A stretch of DNA of 64,000 nt, taken from assembly GCA_964438995.1 (NCBI GenBank), contig CAYTMQ010000001.1:620001-684000 (forward strand). Direction: 5' to 3'. This stretch comes from JABMMZ01 sp964438995 (GTDB lineage Bacteria; Bacteroidota; Bacteroidia; NS11-12g; UBA955). Shown in pieces: positions 34,017 to 44,198 of this stretch. Each line of letters begins with the position of its first letter. Positions within the stretch are counted from its first letter, which is position 1. The position numbers and the translations under genes were made by a program. Below the pieces are notes generated by a model. That model searched no databases, was not told the origin of the DNA, and worked only from the letters and a program-made list of their open reading frames with translations.

Positions 34017-36611
34017 ATGTGTAGGTTTTTATTGATTTTTACCATTCTGTTTTCTGCGATTTCAGTCACGGCTCAAACAGATATTCTCAATAAAAAAATC
34101 ACTTTAAAAGTCAGAAAACAAGCTTTACCAGAGATATTAAAAGCCATTGAGAAGGAAGCTGGTGTATCGTTTAATTTCAATCAAAAAATCATTCCAAATG
34201 GCAAATACAATTTACAAGCCAATGCTGAAGAGTTGAGCGTTGTTTTAGTGGATTTGTTAACGCCTCATAATTTAACTTTTTCATTGCTTTATGGCCATCA
34301 CATTGTCATCACAAAAGTAGAAAAGAAGGTCGCAAAACATATAGTTACTGGTTATGTAACAGATGAGTTGAGTGGAGAGAAATTAATAGGTGTAACGATT
34401 TATAATCAAACTACATTGACCAATTCAAACACCAATCAAGATGGCTACTATGCATTGTCTTTGAAAGAGGATAGTGTAACACTTGTGTTTTCAAAATTTC
34501 CATATAAAAAACAAGCCATTAAAATATACTTAAGAAAAGACACTTCCATTAATATAGTGCTGAAGGATGAGCAAGAATTTCCAAATTTTACGCTCACATC
34601 AAAACCAGACAACCAACTCAACTATAAACCTGATGAAATCAATTTGGGGCAGAGAGCAATCAAAAAATTTCCAGTTTTGTTTGGAGAAACAGATGTTTTA
34701 AAAGGACTTCAATTGTTGCCTGGCGTGAGTTCGGGAAGTGATGGTACCATTGGGTTGAACATTAGAGGAGGGGGAGCAGATCAGAATTTAATTCTATTAG
34801 ACGATGTGCCAATTTACAATCCTTCTCATATTTTTGGATTTTTTAGCGTGTTCAATTCAGACATTGTAAAAGATGTTAAATTGATTAAAGGTGGAATGCC
34901 TGCAAGGTATTCAGGACGCGTTAGCAGTGTTATAGACGTACGTTCTTTAGATGGCAATACTAAGAAAATAAAAGCGCAAGTCTCATTAGGCACTTTGTCA
35001 TCTAAATTGACCATCGATGGTCCGATTGGTAAGAACAAGAAAACCACATTTATCGTAGGTGCTCGACGTTCTTATTTCGATTTATTTAATACTGCGGCTA
35101 TAGCCTCACTCATCTCAGCAGATTTTTCACAATTGAAAACAGGGTATTATTTTTACGATGCCAATGGAAAAATCAACCACCAATTTAGCGATAAACACCA
35201 ATTGTCATTCTCGTTTTATACTGGATTAGACAACTTGTTCATCAAGAATTCATTTTCATTAAAAGACCCAGAGAAATTGATTTCTGAACGTGATAAACAA
35301 ACCATCTTTTGGGGGAATAGACTATATAGCTTAAGAGACCACCATGTATGGTCGCCAAAGGTATCTGCTTGGGCAAATCTATCACATTCTAGCTATGGTT
35401 TTGGAAATGAATCATCCTACGAGTACAGTGAAAACACGGATACTGTGCAGTATTCGAACGCCTATTTATATAAGTTTAAAACCAGTATACAAACCACCAA
35501 TTTGTCTTATAACATCGAATACAAAACGTCAGATTGGTTGACTATTATAACTGGTATTGGTAGTTCTTTACACGATTTTAAAAGAGATATAACTTCATCT
35601 GATAATATTACCAACACGAACATCAGAGAAAATAGCAGCAATAAAGTAACAGAATCTAACGGTTATGTAGAAGGCATTTGGAAAGTTAGAAGAAGGTTGA
35701 TAGTTAACACTGGTGTACATCAAGTGATGTATGCCTTGACAAATAAAACGTATTACGGCACTCAGCCAAGACTGTCTGTCAATTATAAGTTTAAGAAAAA
35801 TTGGTTGTTACATGGAGGTTATCAAAGTACCATGCAATTTTTACATTTATTAACAGGTATAACAGGTGGTATACCAATCGATTTATGGCTGCCTTCAACA
35901 ACCAATATCAAACCAGAAACTGGTAAGTTAATTAGTGGAGGCATCTCTTATGCTAAGGGTGATTTTGTTGTAAATCTCGAAGGGTTTAACAAAAGAATGT
36001 CAAATTTGATTGACTACAAAGACCAAGCAAATTATGTTGGAGTGGATAACAATTGGGAACAAAAAATTACATCAGGTAAAGGCTTAGCTTATGGATATGA
36101 ATTGCTGTTAGAAAAAAGAAATGGCAAGACCAAAGGTTGGATCAGTTATACTTTGAGTTGGAATAACAGACAATTTGATTTGATCAATCAAGGTAGAGTG
36201 TTTCCTTACAGATATGATAGAAGACATAATGTGGCGGTGTTTCTAGGACACGACTTCAATAAGAAAGTAGATATGGGTGTGAGTTGGGTGTATACTTCTG
36301 GAGCTAATTATACGGTACCAGAGCAGGTGTATTTCTTGCATTCAGGATTAGCGCCAAACAACATCATTTATTTGTATGGTGATAGAAACAACTATCAGTT
36401 TCCAAATTATCACAGATTGGACTTTGGATTCAATTTTAAGAAGCAGAAAAAACATTATCACAGATTGTTGAGTATTGGCGCATATAATGTATACAATAGA
36501 TTGAATCCATTTTACATCATGCCTGCCTATAATGCCTCAGGGAATAGAGTGTTTGAAGCAGTAAGTTTGTTTCCTTTTTTGCCTAGTATCAATTATAAAT
36601 TAGTATTTTGA
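34017..36611 (+). CDS. TonB-dependent receptor with STN and carboxypeptidase-regulatory-like domains
   Basis: This 864-residue outer-membrane transporter has a signal peptide, an STN (signal transduction) domain (about 22-105, ILKAIEKEAGVSFNF), a CarboxypepD_reg domain (about 112-190, VTGYVTDELSGEKLIGVTIYN) and a plug (about 210-330, FGETDVLKGLQLLPGV, NIRGGGADQNLILLDDVPI). The beta barrel runs to the C-terminal Phe (NYKLVF). The STN domain implies signalling to a FecR protein, probably the one at 32947. The TTG of the DUF4249 gene overlaps its stop. Substrate is unknown. Confidence 0.9.
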   Translation: MCRFLLIFTILFSAISVTAQTDILNKKITLKVRKQALPEILKAIEKEAGVSFNFNQKIIPNGKYNLQANAEELSVVLVDLLTPHNLTFSLLYGHHIVITKVEKKVAKHIVTGYVTDELSGEKLIGVTIYNQTTLTNSNTNQDGYYALSLKEDSVTLVFSKFPYKKQAIKIYLRKDTSINIVLKDEQEFPNFTLTSKPDNQLNYKPDEINLGQRAIKKFPVLFGETDVLKGLQLLPGVSSGSDGTIGLNIRGGGADQNLILLDDVPIYNPSHIFGFFSVFNSDIVKDVKLIKGGMPARYSGRVSSVIDVRSLDGNTKKIKAQVSLGTLSSKLTIDGPIGKNKKTTFIVGARRSYFDLFNTAAIASLISADFSQLKTGYYFYDANGKINHQFSDKHQLSFSFYTGLDNLFIKNSFSLKDPEKLISERDKQTIFWGNRLYSLRDHHVWSPKVSAWANLSHSSYGFGNESSYEYSENTDTVQYSNAYLYKFKTSIQTTNLSYNIEYKTSDWLTIITGIGSSLHDFKRDITSSDNITNTNIRENSSNKVTESNGYVEGIWKVRRRLIVNTGVHQVMYALTNKTYYGTQPRLSVNYKFKKNWLLHGGYQSTMQFLHLLTGITGGIPIDLWLPSTTNIKPETGKLISGGISYAKGDFVVNLEGFNKRMSNLIDYKDQANYVGVDNNWEQKITSGKGLAYGYELLLEKRNGKTKGWISYTLSWNNRQFDLINQGRVFPYRYDRRHNVAVFLGHDFNKKVDMGVSWVYTSGANYTVPEQVYFLHSGLAPNNIIYLYGDRNNYQFPNYHRLDFGFNFKKQKKHYHRLLSIGAYNVYNRLNPFYIMPAYNASGNRVFEAVSLFPFLPSINYKLVF

Positions 36612-37492
36612 AACGCTCAGTTACATATTGCCTTTGCTTGTTTTTGCTTTTTTCTTGCAAGAGAGAAATCAGCATCAACATTCCAGATAAAGCTTCAGTA
36701 TTGGTTGTAGATGCAGCGTTGTATAGTGATAGCTTTATATCGGTAAGTTTGTCAAGAACACAAAACATCACAGATAATTCAAAAAAGAGGTATGTAGACA
36801 ATGCTACAATTGAAGTTTTTAATAAGGATTCAATCATATTAGATGTTCTTTCACATATATCCAATGGGTTGTATTTGTCTTCATCTTTAAAAGCAAAATC
36901 AAAAGATGTATACATATTTAAAATCAGTTATGAAGGCAATACATATTGGTCTAACGACAGAGTACCCGACTCGATAAAATGTATTGTGCAAGATACAGCA
37001 CGCGTAATTTTTTCAGGCAAACCCAATTTTTTTCAATTCAATATAAAAATCGATGATTTAGGTTCACAAAAGAACTTTTATGGCTTAAAAGTAAAACGTT
37101 ATTATAAAGAAATTGATGGCACAGATACTTTAAGTTTGGACGAATGGTGCACCATTCAATCGGTTGATTTGATATTGACAGAAGACCCACAAACCAAGTT
37201 CTCAAATAAACATGTGTTGTTTAAAGATGCATTTTTTAATGGCACACAGCAATTCATTAAATTCGGTATTCCCGATTTATTTGTCAAGCAAAATCAAATA
37301 ACAACTTCATTAGAATTGTTTGTCTCTTCATATTCTGAAAATGCTTTCAACTATTACAATTCAGTCAACGAACATTTATTTTATCAAAACGACCCATTCT
37401 CTCAGCCCACCCTTATTAAGGGCAATATTCAGGGTGCATTTGGAGGTATAGTTGCAGAATACACCCAGAAGTTTGCCTTTAGTTTTAAATGA
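36608..37492 (+). CDS. DUF4249 lipoprotein, partner of the TonB receptor
   Basis: This 294-residue lipoprotein has lipobox LLFSC (Cys17) and the DUF4249 pattern: INIPDKASVLVVDAALYSD, SVSLSRTQNI, ATIEVFNKDSI, FKISYEGNTYWSNDRVPDSI. DUF4249 genes regularly follow TonB-dependent receptors in Bacteroidota and probably encode surface substrate-binding or lid proteins. The start is TTG 36608, overlapping the receptor stop by 4 nt. Its TGA abuts the TCA complement of the convergent gene's stop. Confidence 0.8.
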   Translation: MKRSVTYCLCLFLLFSCKREISINIPDKASVLVVDAALYSDSFISVSLSRTQNITDNSKKRYVDNATIEVFNKDSIILDVLSHISNGLYLSSSLKAKSKDVYIFKISYEGNTYWSNDRVPDSIKCIVQDTARVIFSGKPNFFQFNIKIDDLGSQKNFYGLKVKRYYKEIDGTDTLSLDEWCTIQSVDLILTEDPQTKFSNKHVLFKDAFFNGTQQFIKFGIPDLFVKQNQITTSLELFVSSYSENAFNYYNSVNEHLFYQNDPFSQPTLIKGNIQGAFGGIVAEYTQKFAFSFK

Positions 37493-38968
37493 TCATTCGC
37501 TAGGGTTGGCTTGCCACTTATACATGTTTGGCAGCGTAAAGAAGAAGAATGTTACAACTAATAAAACGATGTTTAGACAATTAATGGTATTCCAATTTGA
37601 GCTTATCCAATGGTGAATAGGCAATGCTGGTCTGGTTATTACCCAATAGTTGTTTATACACTCAGTTATATCACCTGTTAGAGAATAAATTTGTTGAAAT
37701 ATGACAGGCAAGCAACCTGCTAGTCCTATTGAAAACCAAATCAACCAAATGGCAGATTGTAGTTTCTGTTGTTTTCGCTTTATAAGTACAAATCCTAAAA
37801 TGCCACATGTTAAAATAAATGTCACATAGAATGCCGACATAAAAAAGTCTGATTTGCTGATATTGCCAATGATTACAAACACTATTGTTACCACACCTGT
37901 TCCAATGATGGAAGAAATCCATGGTTTGAATCTTGTGAATCTGAAACTCAACAAAATAAAACTTAAACCTAATGTAATATATAGCCATACGATGAATTGA
38001 CCAGAAGACATCAAACTATTTTCTTTTATTCTTCTAATAGTAGATGGTACATCGTTCATAGTATAGAGATTTGTGGTGCCGCACATTTCAGAGAAATTTA
38101 CTGCTATTTTATAATCGACAGTATAATTGGAATCACTGAAACACAGTTGGGCTATTTTATTGCTTCTAAGTGAAGTTGGAATTTGTACCTGTCCACCAAT
38201 TAGGTTATAGGCATCTAAAACATATATGATAGAATCTGTTTGCTTGTTGAGCAGCCATCTCTTAGCGATATCAGAGTAGTTGCCTTTGAACAATTTATTC
38301 GCTGGTATTTTATTGCAATAATTCAAGTAGCTGTATTCCATAGTTCTGACATTGGGTATCTGAACCGCCACTGTTGTATCTGGAGCAGGATATGGAAATT
38401 CAGAACTATATTCCTCTACGCATTTTTGACGTGTATCAATTTTAATTGTCGTATCAATTGGCCTGTAAATTGAATCACAACAGCTGGCTTTTTCAAATTT
38501 CTCAATGTTTTCGGGGATAAAACAAGCAGCCATATTGACAATGTCTTCAATGCCGGATTCATCTAACGTTTCTACCAAATGTTTTTTCTTCAAATCTTTC
38601 CCTATTTGATAACTCAAATACACAAAAGAGAGAGTAGCAAATATGGATAAGACGATCAGAGTTTCTTTTACAAGATAGGATTTGGAAACAGGGTAAAAGC
38701 TTTTAAATGCGTTGTTTCTCAAATATTGAAATAGCCATATAATTAAGGTTATGAAAAGAACAAGAGTGGCAAACATATAGACACCAAATTCATCAATAAT
38801 TATGGCACCAAAATAGTCGTCGTTCATAAAGACACTAGATCTTCCTTTAACAGACAAATAGCCCATAATGAAATACAAGAAATTCATAAAAATTAAGAAC
38901 AACCACATTTGAGGTGCTCTTGTATTCCATAAAAGGGGGAATCTAAAAATAAGGTTTTTGAATTTCAT
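37493..38968 (-). CDS. ABC transporter membrane protein
   Basis: This 491-residue protein has about nine membrane helices, with two near the N terminus (about 22-40, 62-85), one at 105-125, a large extracytoplasmic Cys-containing domain (about 135-310) and a C-terminal helical bundle. It lies 4 nt after the ATP-binding gene, so it is the likely permease of that pair. The large soluble loop is unusual for a simple exporter. Substrate is unknown. Confidence 0.6.
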   Translation of the reverse strand: MKFKNLIFRFPLLWNTRAPQMWLFLIFMNFLYFIMGYLSVKGRSSVFMNDDYFGAIIIDEFGVYMFATLVLFITLIIWLFQYLRNNAFKSFYPVSKSYLVKETLIVLSIFATLSFVYLSYQIGKDLKKKHLVETLDESGIEDIVNMAACFIPENIEKFEKASCCDSIYRPIDTTIKIDTRQKCVEEYSSEFPYPAPDTTVAVQIPNVRTMEYSYLNYCNKIPANKLFKGNYSDIAKRWLLNKQTDSIIYVLDAYNLIGGQVQIPTSLRSNKIAQLCFSDSNYTVDYKIAVNFSEMCGTTNLYTMNDVPSTIRRIKENSLMSSGQFIVWLYITLGLSFILLSFRFTRFKPWISSIIGTGVVTIVFVIIGNISKSDFFMSAFYVTFILTCGILGFVLIKRKQQKLQSAIWLIWFSIGLAGCLPVIFQQIYSLTGDITECINNYWVITRPALPIHHWISSNWNTINCLNIVLLVVTFFFFTLPNMYKWQANPSE

Positions 38969-38972
38969 AAGG

Positions 38973-40130
38973 TTATTGGATGAAGAATCTTCTAGATGAA
39001 TGTGTAATGTTTCTGATGTATCTTATCGGTAAGTTGTTTGCTCCGATGGTGCTGTAAATTTGATTGGATTGTGTGTCCGACTTGAAGTGCAAGACATACA
39101 CACCTCCATTGTATTGTATGCTCTCTAATCCAATGCCATTGAATACATTGAATAAGGTATCTCTGTCGGTATCGGTCTCTATTTCAAAAATCAATTGACT
39201 TGCTGCCGATTCAGAATTGTCGTTGTTTACTTTGCCTTGATATTGTGCCACTCCTTGACGCAAGAACACCACCAAATCAGAGATTTTTTCTACTTCATAC
39301 AATTGCTGAGAACTTAGTACAATACCAAAAGGTTGAGTAATAGACATACTCATGTGTTTTAGATCTTGTAAGATGGTTTGCTGAGAAATGATGTCAAGAT
39401 TGGACAAGGGTTCATCTAGCAACATTAGTTCTGGCTGTCTTAAAAGGGCTTTAGCCAATTCGAATCGGGTTCTATAACCAGATGAAATTCTATTCCACCC
39501 CAGGTTTTTGTAAGGTCTTAATCCAAGTCTAGCGATTATCAATTCGGCTTTCAATTTGTTTTCTCTATTGTAGATGCCATGCGAAGACAAGGTAAAATAC
39601 AAATTGTCCATCAAAGAACCGTACCATCTTGGAACCCTTTGAGGAATGTAAATAAGCTTGGTTCTTAATTCAAACAGCGACTTTGATTCTGATTCAGCTT
39701 TGTAAGAAATGTTGCCTTTGTCTTGAATCAAATCCTTTGCTAATAGTCTTAGAAGTGTTGTTTTTCCATTGCCATTTTCGCCCACCAAACCAACCACTTC
39801 ACCGTATTTGACTGAAAAACTTAAAGGGGATATTTTAAAATTCCCATTGGCGTATTTTTTTTCAATGGCATCAACTTCTAGCAATGGCCTGCTAATATCT
39901 TTATTAGTCAATGATATTTTTGACATGTCATCAATCAACTGCATGGTTGCAGGAGATGTAGCGATGTCATTATCGGATGAATTGTTTTCAAGAATGTCTA
40001 CCATTTTGGCATAGATATCAGTGTTTTGAGTGTCCATCACACAATCAATCATTCTTCTAATACCAAGCGAGTGGTCGCCATTGTTGAAGTATGTTTTTAC
40101 CTCGTTGAGGTGTTTATTGAAACTAGACAT
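38973..40130 (-). CDS. ABC transporter ATP-binding protein with N-terminal extension
   Basis: This 385-residue protein carries an 80-residue helical N-terminal extension not part of the nucleotide-binding domain. Walker A is GENGNGKTT (117-125), and Walker B is LMLLDEPLSNLD (235-246). The signature motif reads ISSGYRTR (215-222) instead of LSGGQ. About 80 residues follow the ATPase core. It is in one operon with the permease gene at 37493. An export or gliding-related function is possible but not shown. Confidence 0.8.
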   Translation of the reverse strand: MSSFNKHLNEVKTYFNNGDHSLGIRRMIDCVMDTQNTDIYAKMVDILENNSSDNDIATSPATMQLIDDMSKISLTNKDISRPLLEVDAIEKKYANGNFKISPLSFSVKYGEVVGLVGENGNGKTTLLRLLAKDLIQDKGNISYKAESESKSLFELRTKLIYIPQRVPRWYGSLMDNLYFTLSSHGIYNRENKLKAELIIARLGLRPYKNLGWNRISSGYRTRFELAKALLRQPELMLLDEPLSNLDIISQQTILQDLKHMSMSITQPFGIVLSSQQLYEVEKISDLVVFLRQGVAQYQGKVNNDNSESAASQLIFEIETDTDRDTLFNVFNGIGLESIQYNGGVYVLHFKSDTQSNQIYSTIGANNLPIRYIRNITHSSRRFFIQ

Positions 40131-40282
40131 ATTGAGGCAATTAACTCAAAAATTCCATTCTTTATTACAAAGAATTATCAGAATTCTGTCAAATTAAGAT
40201 TTTGAAGGATAAAATCTTAGTAAGATAAATTGGGGTATAATTTTTTTAATTTATAAAATACCCTCATTTTTGCAGAATATTT

Positions 40283-41203
40283 ATGAGTTTATTGGTAACA
40301 GGAACAGTAGCATTCGACGCTATTGAGACTCCATTTGGAAAAACAGACAAAATCATTGGTGGTGCTGCAACATACGTAAGTTTGGCTGCATCTTATTTTG
40401 CTAATAATGTTGGATTAATAGCTGTTGTGGGCGACGATTTCCCTCAGTCATACATTGATTTCTTAAAGTCGAAAGGCATTAATATCGATGGTTTACAAGT
40501 GAAAAATGGTGAGAAATCATTTTTCTGGAGTGGTCGCTATTTCAACGATATGAACAGTCGCGAGACACTGATTACCGAATTAAACGTATTAGCCAATTTC
40601 GACCCAATTGTGCCTGCTGGTCAAGATGCACCTGACTATTTGATGTTGGGCAATCTAGCGCCAATAGTACAAAGTACATTGATCAAACGTTTGAGCAAAC
40701 GACCTAAATTGATTGTGATGGACACCATGAACTTTTGGATGGATGTGGCCATGGACGATTTGAAAGAAACCTTGAAAATGGTAGATGTGTTAACCATCAA
40801 CGATGAGGAAGCTCGTCAGTTGTCTGGTGAATACAGTTTAATTAAAGCCTCAAGAAAAATCAGAGAAATGGGTCCGAAGTACTTGATCATCAAAAAAGGT
40901 GAGCACGGCGCTTTGTTGTTTTACAACGACCAAGTATTTTTTGCTCCAGCAATGTTGCTAGAAGAAGTCTTCGACCCAACTGGAGCTGGTGATACATTTG
41001 CTGGTGGGTTCATTGGATGGCTAGCAAAAACAGACGATATCAGTTTTGAAAATATGAAGAGAGCCATCATTTATGGTTCTGCAATGGCAAGTTTCTGTGT
41101 TGAAAAATTTGGAACAGATAACATTGTCAATATTGATGAGAAAGCCTTACAAGATAGAGTTCAAGCATTCAGAGAACTCAGTTATGTTGAAATGATGCAA
41201 TAA
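40283..41203 (+). CDS. PfkB-family carbohydrate/nucleoside kinase
   Basis: This 306-residue ribokinase-fold enzyme has the N-terminal block IIGGAATYVSLAASYFA, and the phosphate-binding and catalytic block DPTGAGDTFAGGFIGWLA with the base Asp at about residue 240. The sugar specificity cannot be told. A CATTTTTG box (40265-40272, one mismatch) ends 10 nt before the ATG. It is followed after 2 nt by aat. Confidence 0.85.
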   Translation: MSLLVTGTVAFDAIETPFGKTDKIIGGAATYVSLAASYFANNVGLIAVVGDDFPQSYIDFLKSKGINIDGLQVKNGEKSFFWSGRYFNDMNSRETLITELNVLANFDPIVPAGQDAPDYLMLGNLAPIVQSTLIKRLSKRPKLIVMDTMNFWMDVAMDDLKETLKMVDVLTINDEEARQLSGEYSLIKASRKIREMGPKYLIIKKGEHGALLFYNDQVFFAPAMLLEEVFDPTGAGDTFAGGFIGWLAKTDDISFENMKRAIIYGSAMASFCVEKFGTDNIVNIDEKALQDRVQAFRELSYVEMMQ

Positions 41204-41205
41204 TT

Positions 41206-41763
41206 ATGCTTACGGCACATCAGGTGTTGCACGGTTATACCCAAGGTATATTTCCCATGGCTGATCCAGATGAGAATGATGCCATATTCTGGTACGAGCC
41301 AGAAATGCGTGGTGTCATATTGCCTGAAGAGTTTCACATCCCAAAGAATTTAAGAAGACTGTACAACAAGCAGCCATTTGAGTTGCACATCAACAAAGAT
41401 TTTAGAACCTGTATTGAAATGTGCTCTCACCGCGAGGAGACTTGGATTTCTGATGAAATCATCGATGTGTATTGCGGTCTCAATAAAATGGGGTATGGCA
41501 TGAGTTTCGAAGTTTGGTTAAACGGCGAAATGGTTGGTGGTTTGTATGGAGTAGTAATGGGAAAAATATTCTTTGGAGAAAGCATGTTTCATACTGTCAC
41601 CAATGCCAGTAAAATAGCCCTTGTGTACTTGATGGAGTGGGTTAGGGATAAAGACATTCAGGTAGTCGACTGCCAATTTATCAACGAACATTTACTTCAA
41701 TTTGGAGCTAAAGAGATTCCTCAGGAAGAATTTCTAGAATTATTGAATAAGGCTTTGAATTAA
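41206..41763 (+). CDS. aat: Leucyl/phenylalanyl-tRNA--protein transferase
   Basis: This enzyme adds Leu or Phe to the N terminus of proteins with basic N-terminal residues, marking them for ClpS/ClpAP degradation. The family motifs are YTQGIFPMADPD, IFWYEPEMRGVI, ETWISDEIIDVY, GLYGVVMGKIFFGESMFH and VDCQF. At 185 residues it is a short version, lacking part of the N-terminal domain of E. coli Aat (234). Confidence 0.9.
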   Translation: MLTAHQVLHGYTQGIFPMADPDENDAIFWYEPEMRGVILPEEFHIPKNLRRLYNKQPFELHINKDFRTCIEMCSHREETWISDEIIDVYCGLNKMGYGMSFEVWLNGEMVGGLYGVVMGKIFFGESMFHTVTNASKIALVYLMEWVRDKDIQVVDCQFINEHLLQFGAKEIPQEEFLELLNKALN

Positions 41764-41769
41764 AAACTA

Positions 41770-41777
41770 TAAATTTG
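41770..41777 (+). promoter_or_regulatory. -7 promoter box TAAATTTG
   Basis: Exact consensus between aat and the biotin carboxylase gene, 9 nt before ATG 41787. The in-frame TTG at 41775 is the 3' end of the box. Confidence 0.55.
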
Positions 41778-41786
41778 CAATTTATC

Positions 41787-43289
41787 ATGAGAAAAATACA
41801 AAAACTTCTTGTTGCTAATAGAGGTGAAATCGCCATCAGAGTAATGCGTACTTGCAGAGAGATGGGCATTCGCACAGTGGCAGTATACAGTGATGCTGAC
41901 AGAAATGCATTGCATGTTAGGTATGCAGACGAAGCCTATCGCTTAGGTCCGCCACCTTCAAGAGAGTCGTATTTGTTGGCAGATAAAATCATTGATATTT
42001 GCAAAGAGCACAATGTGGATGCCGTACACCCAGGATATGGGTTTTTATCTGAGCGTTCAGAATTTGCAACCAAGTTAGAAGAGGCTGGTATTATTTTCGT
42101 GGGACCAAGTGCTGAGAGTATGGATTTGATGGGCAGTAAAATTGCCAGCAAGCAAGCGGTTGCCAATTTTGGTGTTCCACTAGTTCCAGGATTAAAAGAT
42201 GCCATTACAGACATAGAAGCAGCTAAAAAAGTTGCTACAGAAATAGGATTTCCTGTCTTGATTAAAGCCAGTGCAGGTGGAGGAGGAAAAGGTATGAGAA
42301 TTGTCAACAATGTTGACGAATTTGAATCTCAGATGCACATGGCACAAAGTGAAGCTTTGAGTTCTTTTGGCGATGGTGCTGTATTCATTGAAAAGTATGT
42401 TGCTGCTCCCCGTCACATTGAAATACAATTAATGGCCGATAACCATGGCAACGTGTGTTACTTATTTGAGCGCGATTGCAGCATACAAAGAAGACATCAG
42501 AAATTGGTAGAGGAAGCACCAAGTGCGGTATTAACGCCTGAGTTAAGAAAGCAAATGGGTGAAGCAGCTGTTAATGTTGCAAAGGCTGCTAAATACAGTG
42601 GTGCAGGAACAGTAGAGTTTTTATTAGATGAAAAATTAAACTTCTACTTCTTAGAAATGAATACCCGATTGCAAGTAGAGCATCCAGTAACAGAATTGAT
42701 AACTGGACTTGATTTAGTGAAAGAGCAAATTCGAGTTGCAGAGGGTCATACATTGAGCTTTACACAAGAAGATTTGAGCATCAACGGTCATGCGATGGAG
42801 TTGAGGATTTGCGCCGAAGACCCAACCAACAATTTCTTACCAGACATTGGCACATTGAGTACTTATAAAGTGCCACAGGGACCAGGCATAAGGGTAGACG
42901 ATTGTATGGAAGAGGGCATGGAAATACCCATCCATTACGACAACATGATAGCTAAATTGATTGTTTGGGCAGATACGAGAGAAAATGCCATAGAGAAGAT
43001 GAAGAGGGCCATTTCAGAATACCGAGTATCGGGAGTAGCAAACACATTGCAGTTCGGTCATTGGGTAATGGAGAACGAGCATTTCATAAAAGGTAATTTC
43101 GACACCAAATTCATAGACAATTATTTCAAGCCAGAGTATTTGGCACAAGGCTATGACACCCATTTAGAGGAGGCACTAGGCTTAGTAGCATCCTATGTTT
43201 TCGCCAATCAAAAAGCAGAAACGGCAACGGCCCAAAACAACGCCAACCAAGATTCTGAGTGGTACAGAAAGCGCAGAAGTTTGAGGTAG
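41787..43289 (+). CDS. Biotin carboxylase subunit of an acyl-CoA carboxylase
   Basis: This 500-residue enzyme carboxylates biotin using ATP and bicarbonate. It has the BC N-domain (KLLVANRGEIAIRVMRTCREMGI), the ATP-grasp glycine loop KASAGGGGKGMR (about 155-168), and the catalytic block FLEMNTRLQVEHPVTE. No BCCP domain is present, so biotin sits on another protein. The C-terminal tail SEWYRKRRSLR differs from the housekeeping AccC end. It could serve acetyl- or propionyl-CoA carboxylase. ATG 41787 is chosen over TTG 41775, which lies in the promoter box. Confidence 0.85.
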   Translation: MRKIQKLLVANRGEIAIRVMRTCREMGIRTVAVYSDADRNALHVRYADEAYRLGPPPSRESYLLADKIIDICKEHNVDAVHPGYGFLSERSEFATKLEEAGIIFVGPSAESMDLMGSKIASKQAVANFGVPLVPGLKDAITDIEAAKKVATEIGFPVLIKASAGGGGKGMRIVNNVDEFESQMHMAQSEALSSFGDGAVFIEKYVAAPRHIEIQLMADNHGNVCYLFERDCSIQRRHQKLVEEAPSAVLTPELRKQMGEAAVNVAKAAKYSGAGTVEFLLDEKLNFYFLEMNTRLQVEHPVTELITGLDLVKEQIRVAEGHTLSFTQEDLSINGHAMELRICAEDPTNNFLPDIGTLSTYKVPQGPGIRVDDCMEEGMEIPIHYDNMIAKLIVWADTRENAIEKMKRAISEYRVSGVANTLQFGHWVMENEHFIKGNFDTKFIDNYFKPEYLAQGYDTHLEEALGLVASYVFANQKAETATAQNNANQDSEWYRKRRSLR

Positions 43290-43294
43290 GGGGA

Positions 43295-43561
43295 GAAGAT
43301 TTAGGGAAGAGGCGTTAGGGTATAGTGGGCTCGCGCCTGAAGAATTAAATGAAAGGGTTTATAATGTATCTTGAGTTTTTATAGATGCAAATAATAGTTT
43401 AAGTTTTATACTAAAAGATGAAAGTAAATCGATAGCATAAAGTGGACTGAAGTAAATCAAAAAGAAGTTATTCAATTCTAGTTATAGTTATAAGAGCTAT
43501 TGAAGATTCTTTAGATGAAATGACTTAATATTACCGAGTAACGGATGCGATTTATTAAAAT
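43295..43561 (+). pseudogene. Coding-like traces with in-frame stops
   Basis: One frame reads YSGLAPEELNERVYNVS-stop-VFIDANNSLSFILKDESKSIA-stop, and a nearby frame then reads VIRAIEDSLDEMT-stop-YYRVTDAIY. Codon-like composition interrupted by stops suggests decayed genes. A second, similar trace lies at 43838-44035. I do not recognise the families; polymorphic-toxin or immunity remnants are one possibility. This covers the gap after the biotin carboxylase gene. Confidence 0.35.
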
Positions 43562-43566
43562 AAACA

Positions 43567-43827
43567 ATGGATAGAATTAAACAATTTTATGGTGTTGAAA
43601 ATTTTAAATCAATTAAAACTATATTCAAGGTAAACCTTATTATCTATGTTCCAGTATTGGTTGTAACTGCATTTTATGAAGATTTGCCTTTCTATGGTAG
43701 GAATACTATTTATTCTAATTTTTATTATTTAATACGTTTTATCGCTACTCTTATTTTGGTAATTTCATTATTTATAATAGGAATAATAACAGTTAGAGCT
43801 ATTTTTAGATATTTTAATTCTCTATAA
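43567..43827 (+). CDS. Small two-helix membrane protein, unknown
   Basis: This 86-residue protein has membrane helices at about 22-40 and 58-80. It sits inside an AT-rich decayed islet and is the only intact-looking frame between the biotin carboxylase gene and 44216. No family recognised. Confidence 0.4.
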   Translation: MDRIKQFYGVENFKSIKTIFKVNLIIYVPVLVVTAFYEDLPFYGRNTIYSNFYYLIRFIATLILVISLFIIGIITVRAIFRYFNSL

Positions 43828-43837
43828 TTGTAAATCC

Positions 43838-44035
43838 TCAGCATAAATTGGGATAAATAAAACAAAAATAAGTGAGAGCTTTTTACGTATATCATAAAGA
43901 ATAGAACTGTTGCAGATTCTAGAGAAGAATTGACAGAAGTTTAAGGGTATTTGACAATAACGAAACATCCAAATGATTATATTGTATTTCTGATAGGTAA
44001 ATTATAATTTTGTTTATGACTAAGACTTATTTTTT
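43838..44035 (+). pseudogene. Second coding-like trace, similar to 43430-43560
   Basis: The frame reads IIKNRTVADSREELTEV-stop-GYLTITKHPNDYIVFLIGKL. The 'ADSREELTEV..Y' part resembles 'IEDSLDEMT..YY' in the preceding trace, suggesting a tandem pair of decayed paralogues. From here to 44215 only a 28-codon frame (44092-44178, TTG start, ISRRMKKLTKQYKRLLEK) is seen, too short to call. Confidence 0.3.
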
Positions 44036-44198
44036 ATAATATCAGCTAAACGGAATTACAATCAAAATTATAGGTAAATAACTATTAATAATTGGCTGAA
44101 ATAACAAGAATAGGAGATTCAATTTCAAGAAGAATGAAAAAATTAACTAAACAATATAAAAGACTTTTAGAAAAATAAAGTTGGAGTAAGAACATGAA

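Noticed and set aside
41936..42310. 124-codon minus-strand frame inside the biotin carboxylase gene
   Set aside because: Shadow frame of a strongly conserved gene on the plus strand.
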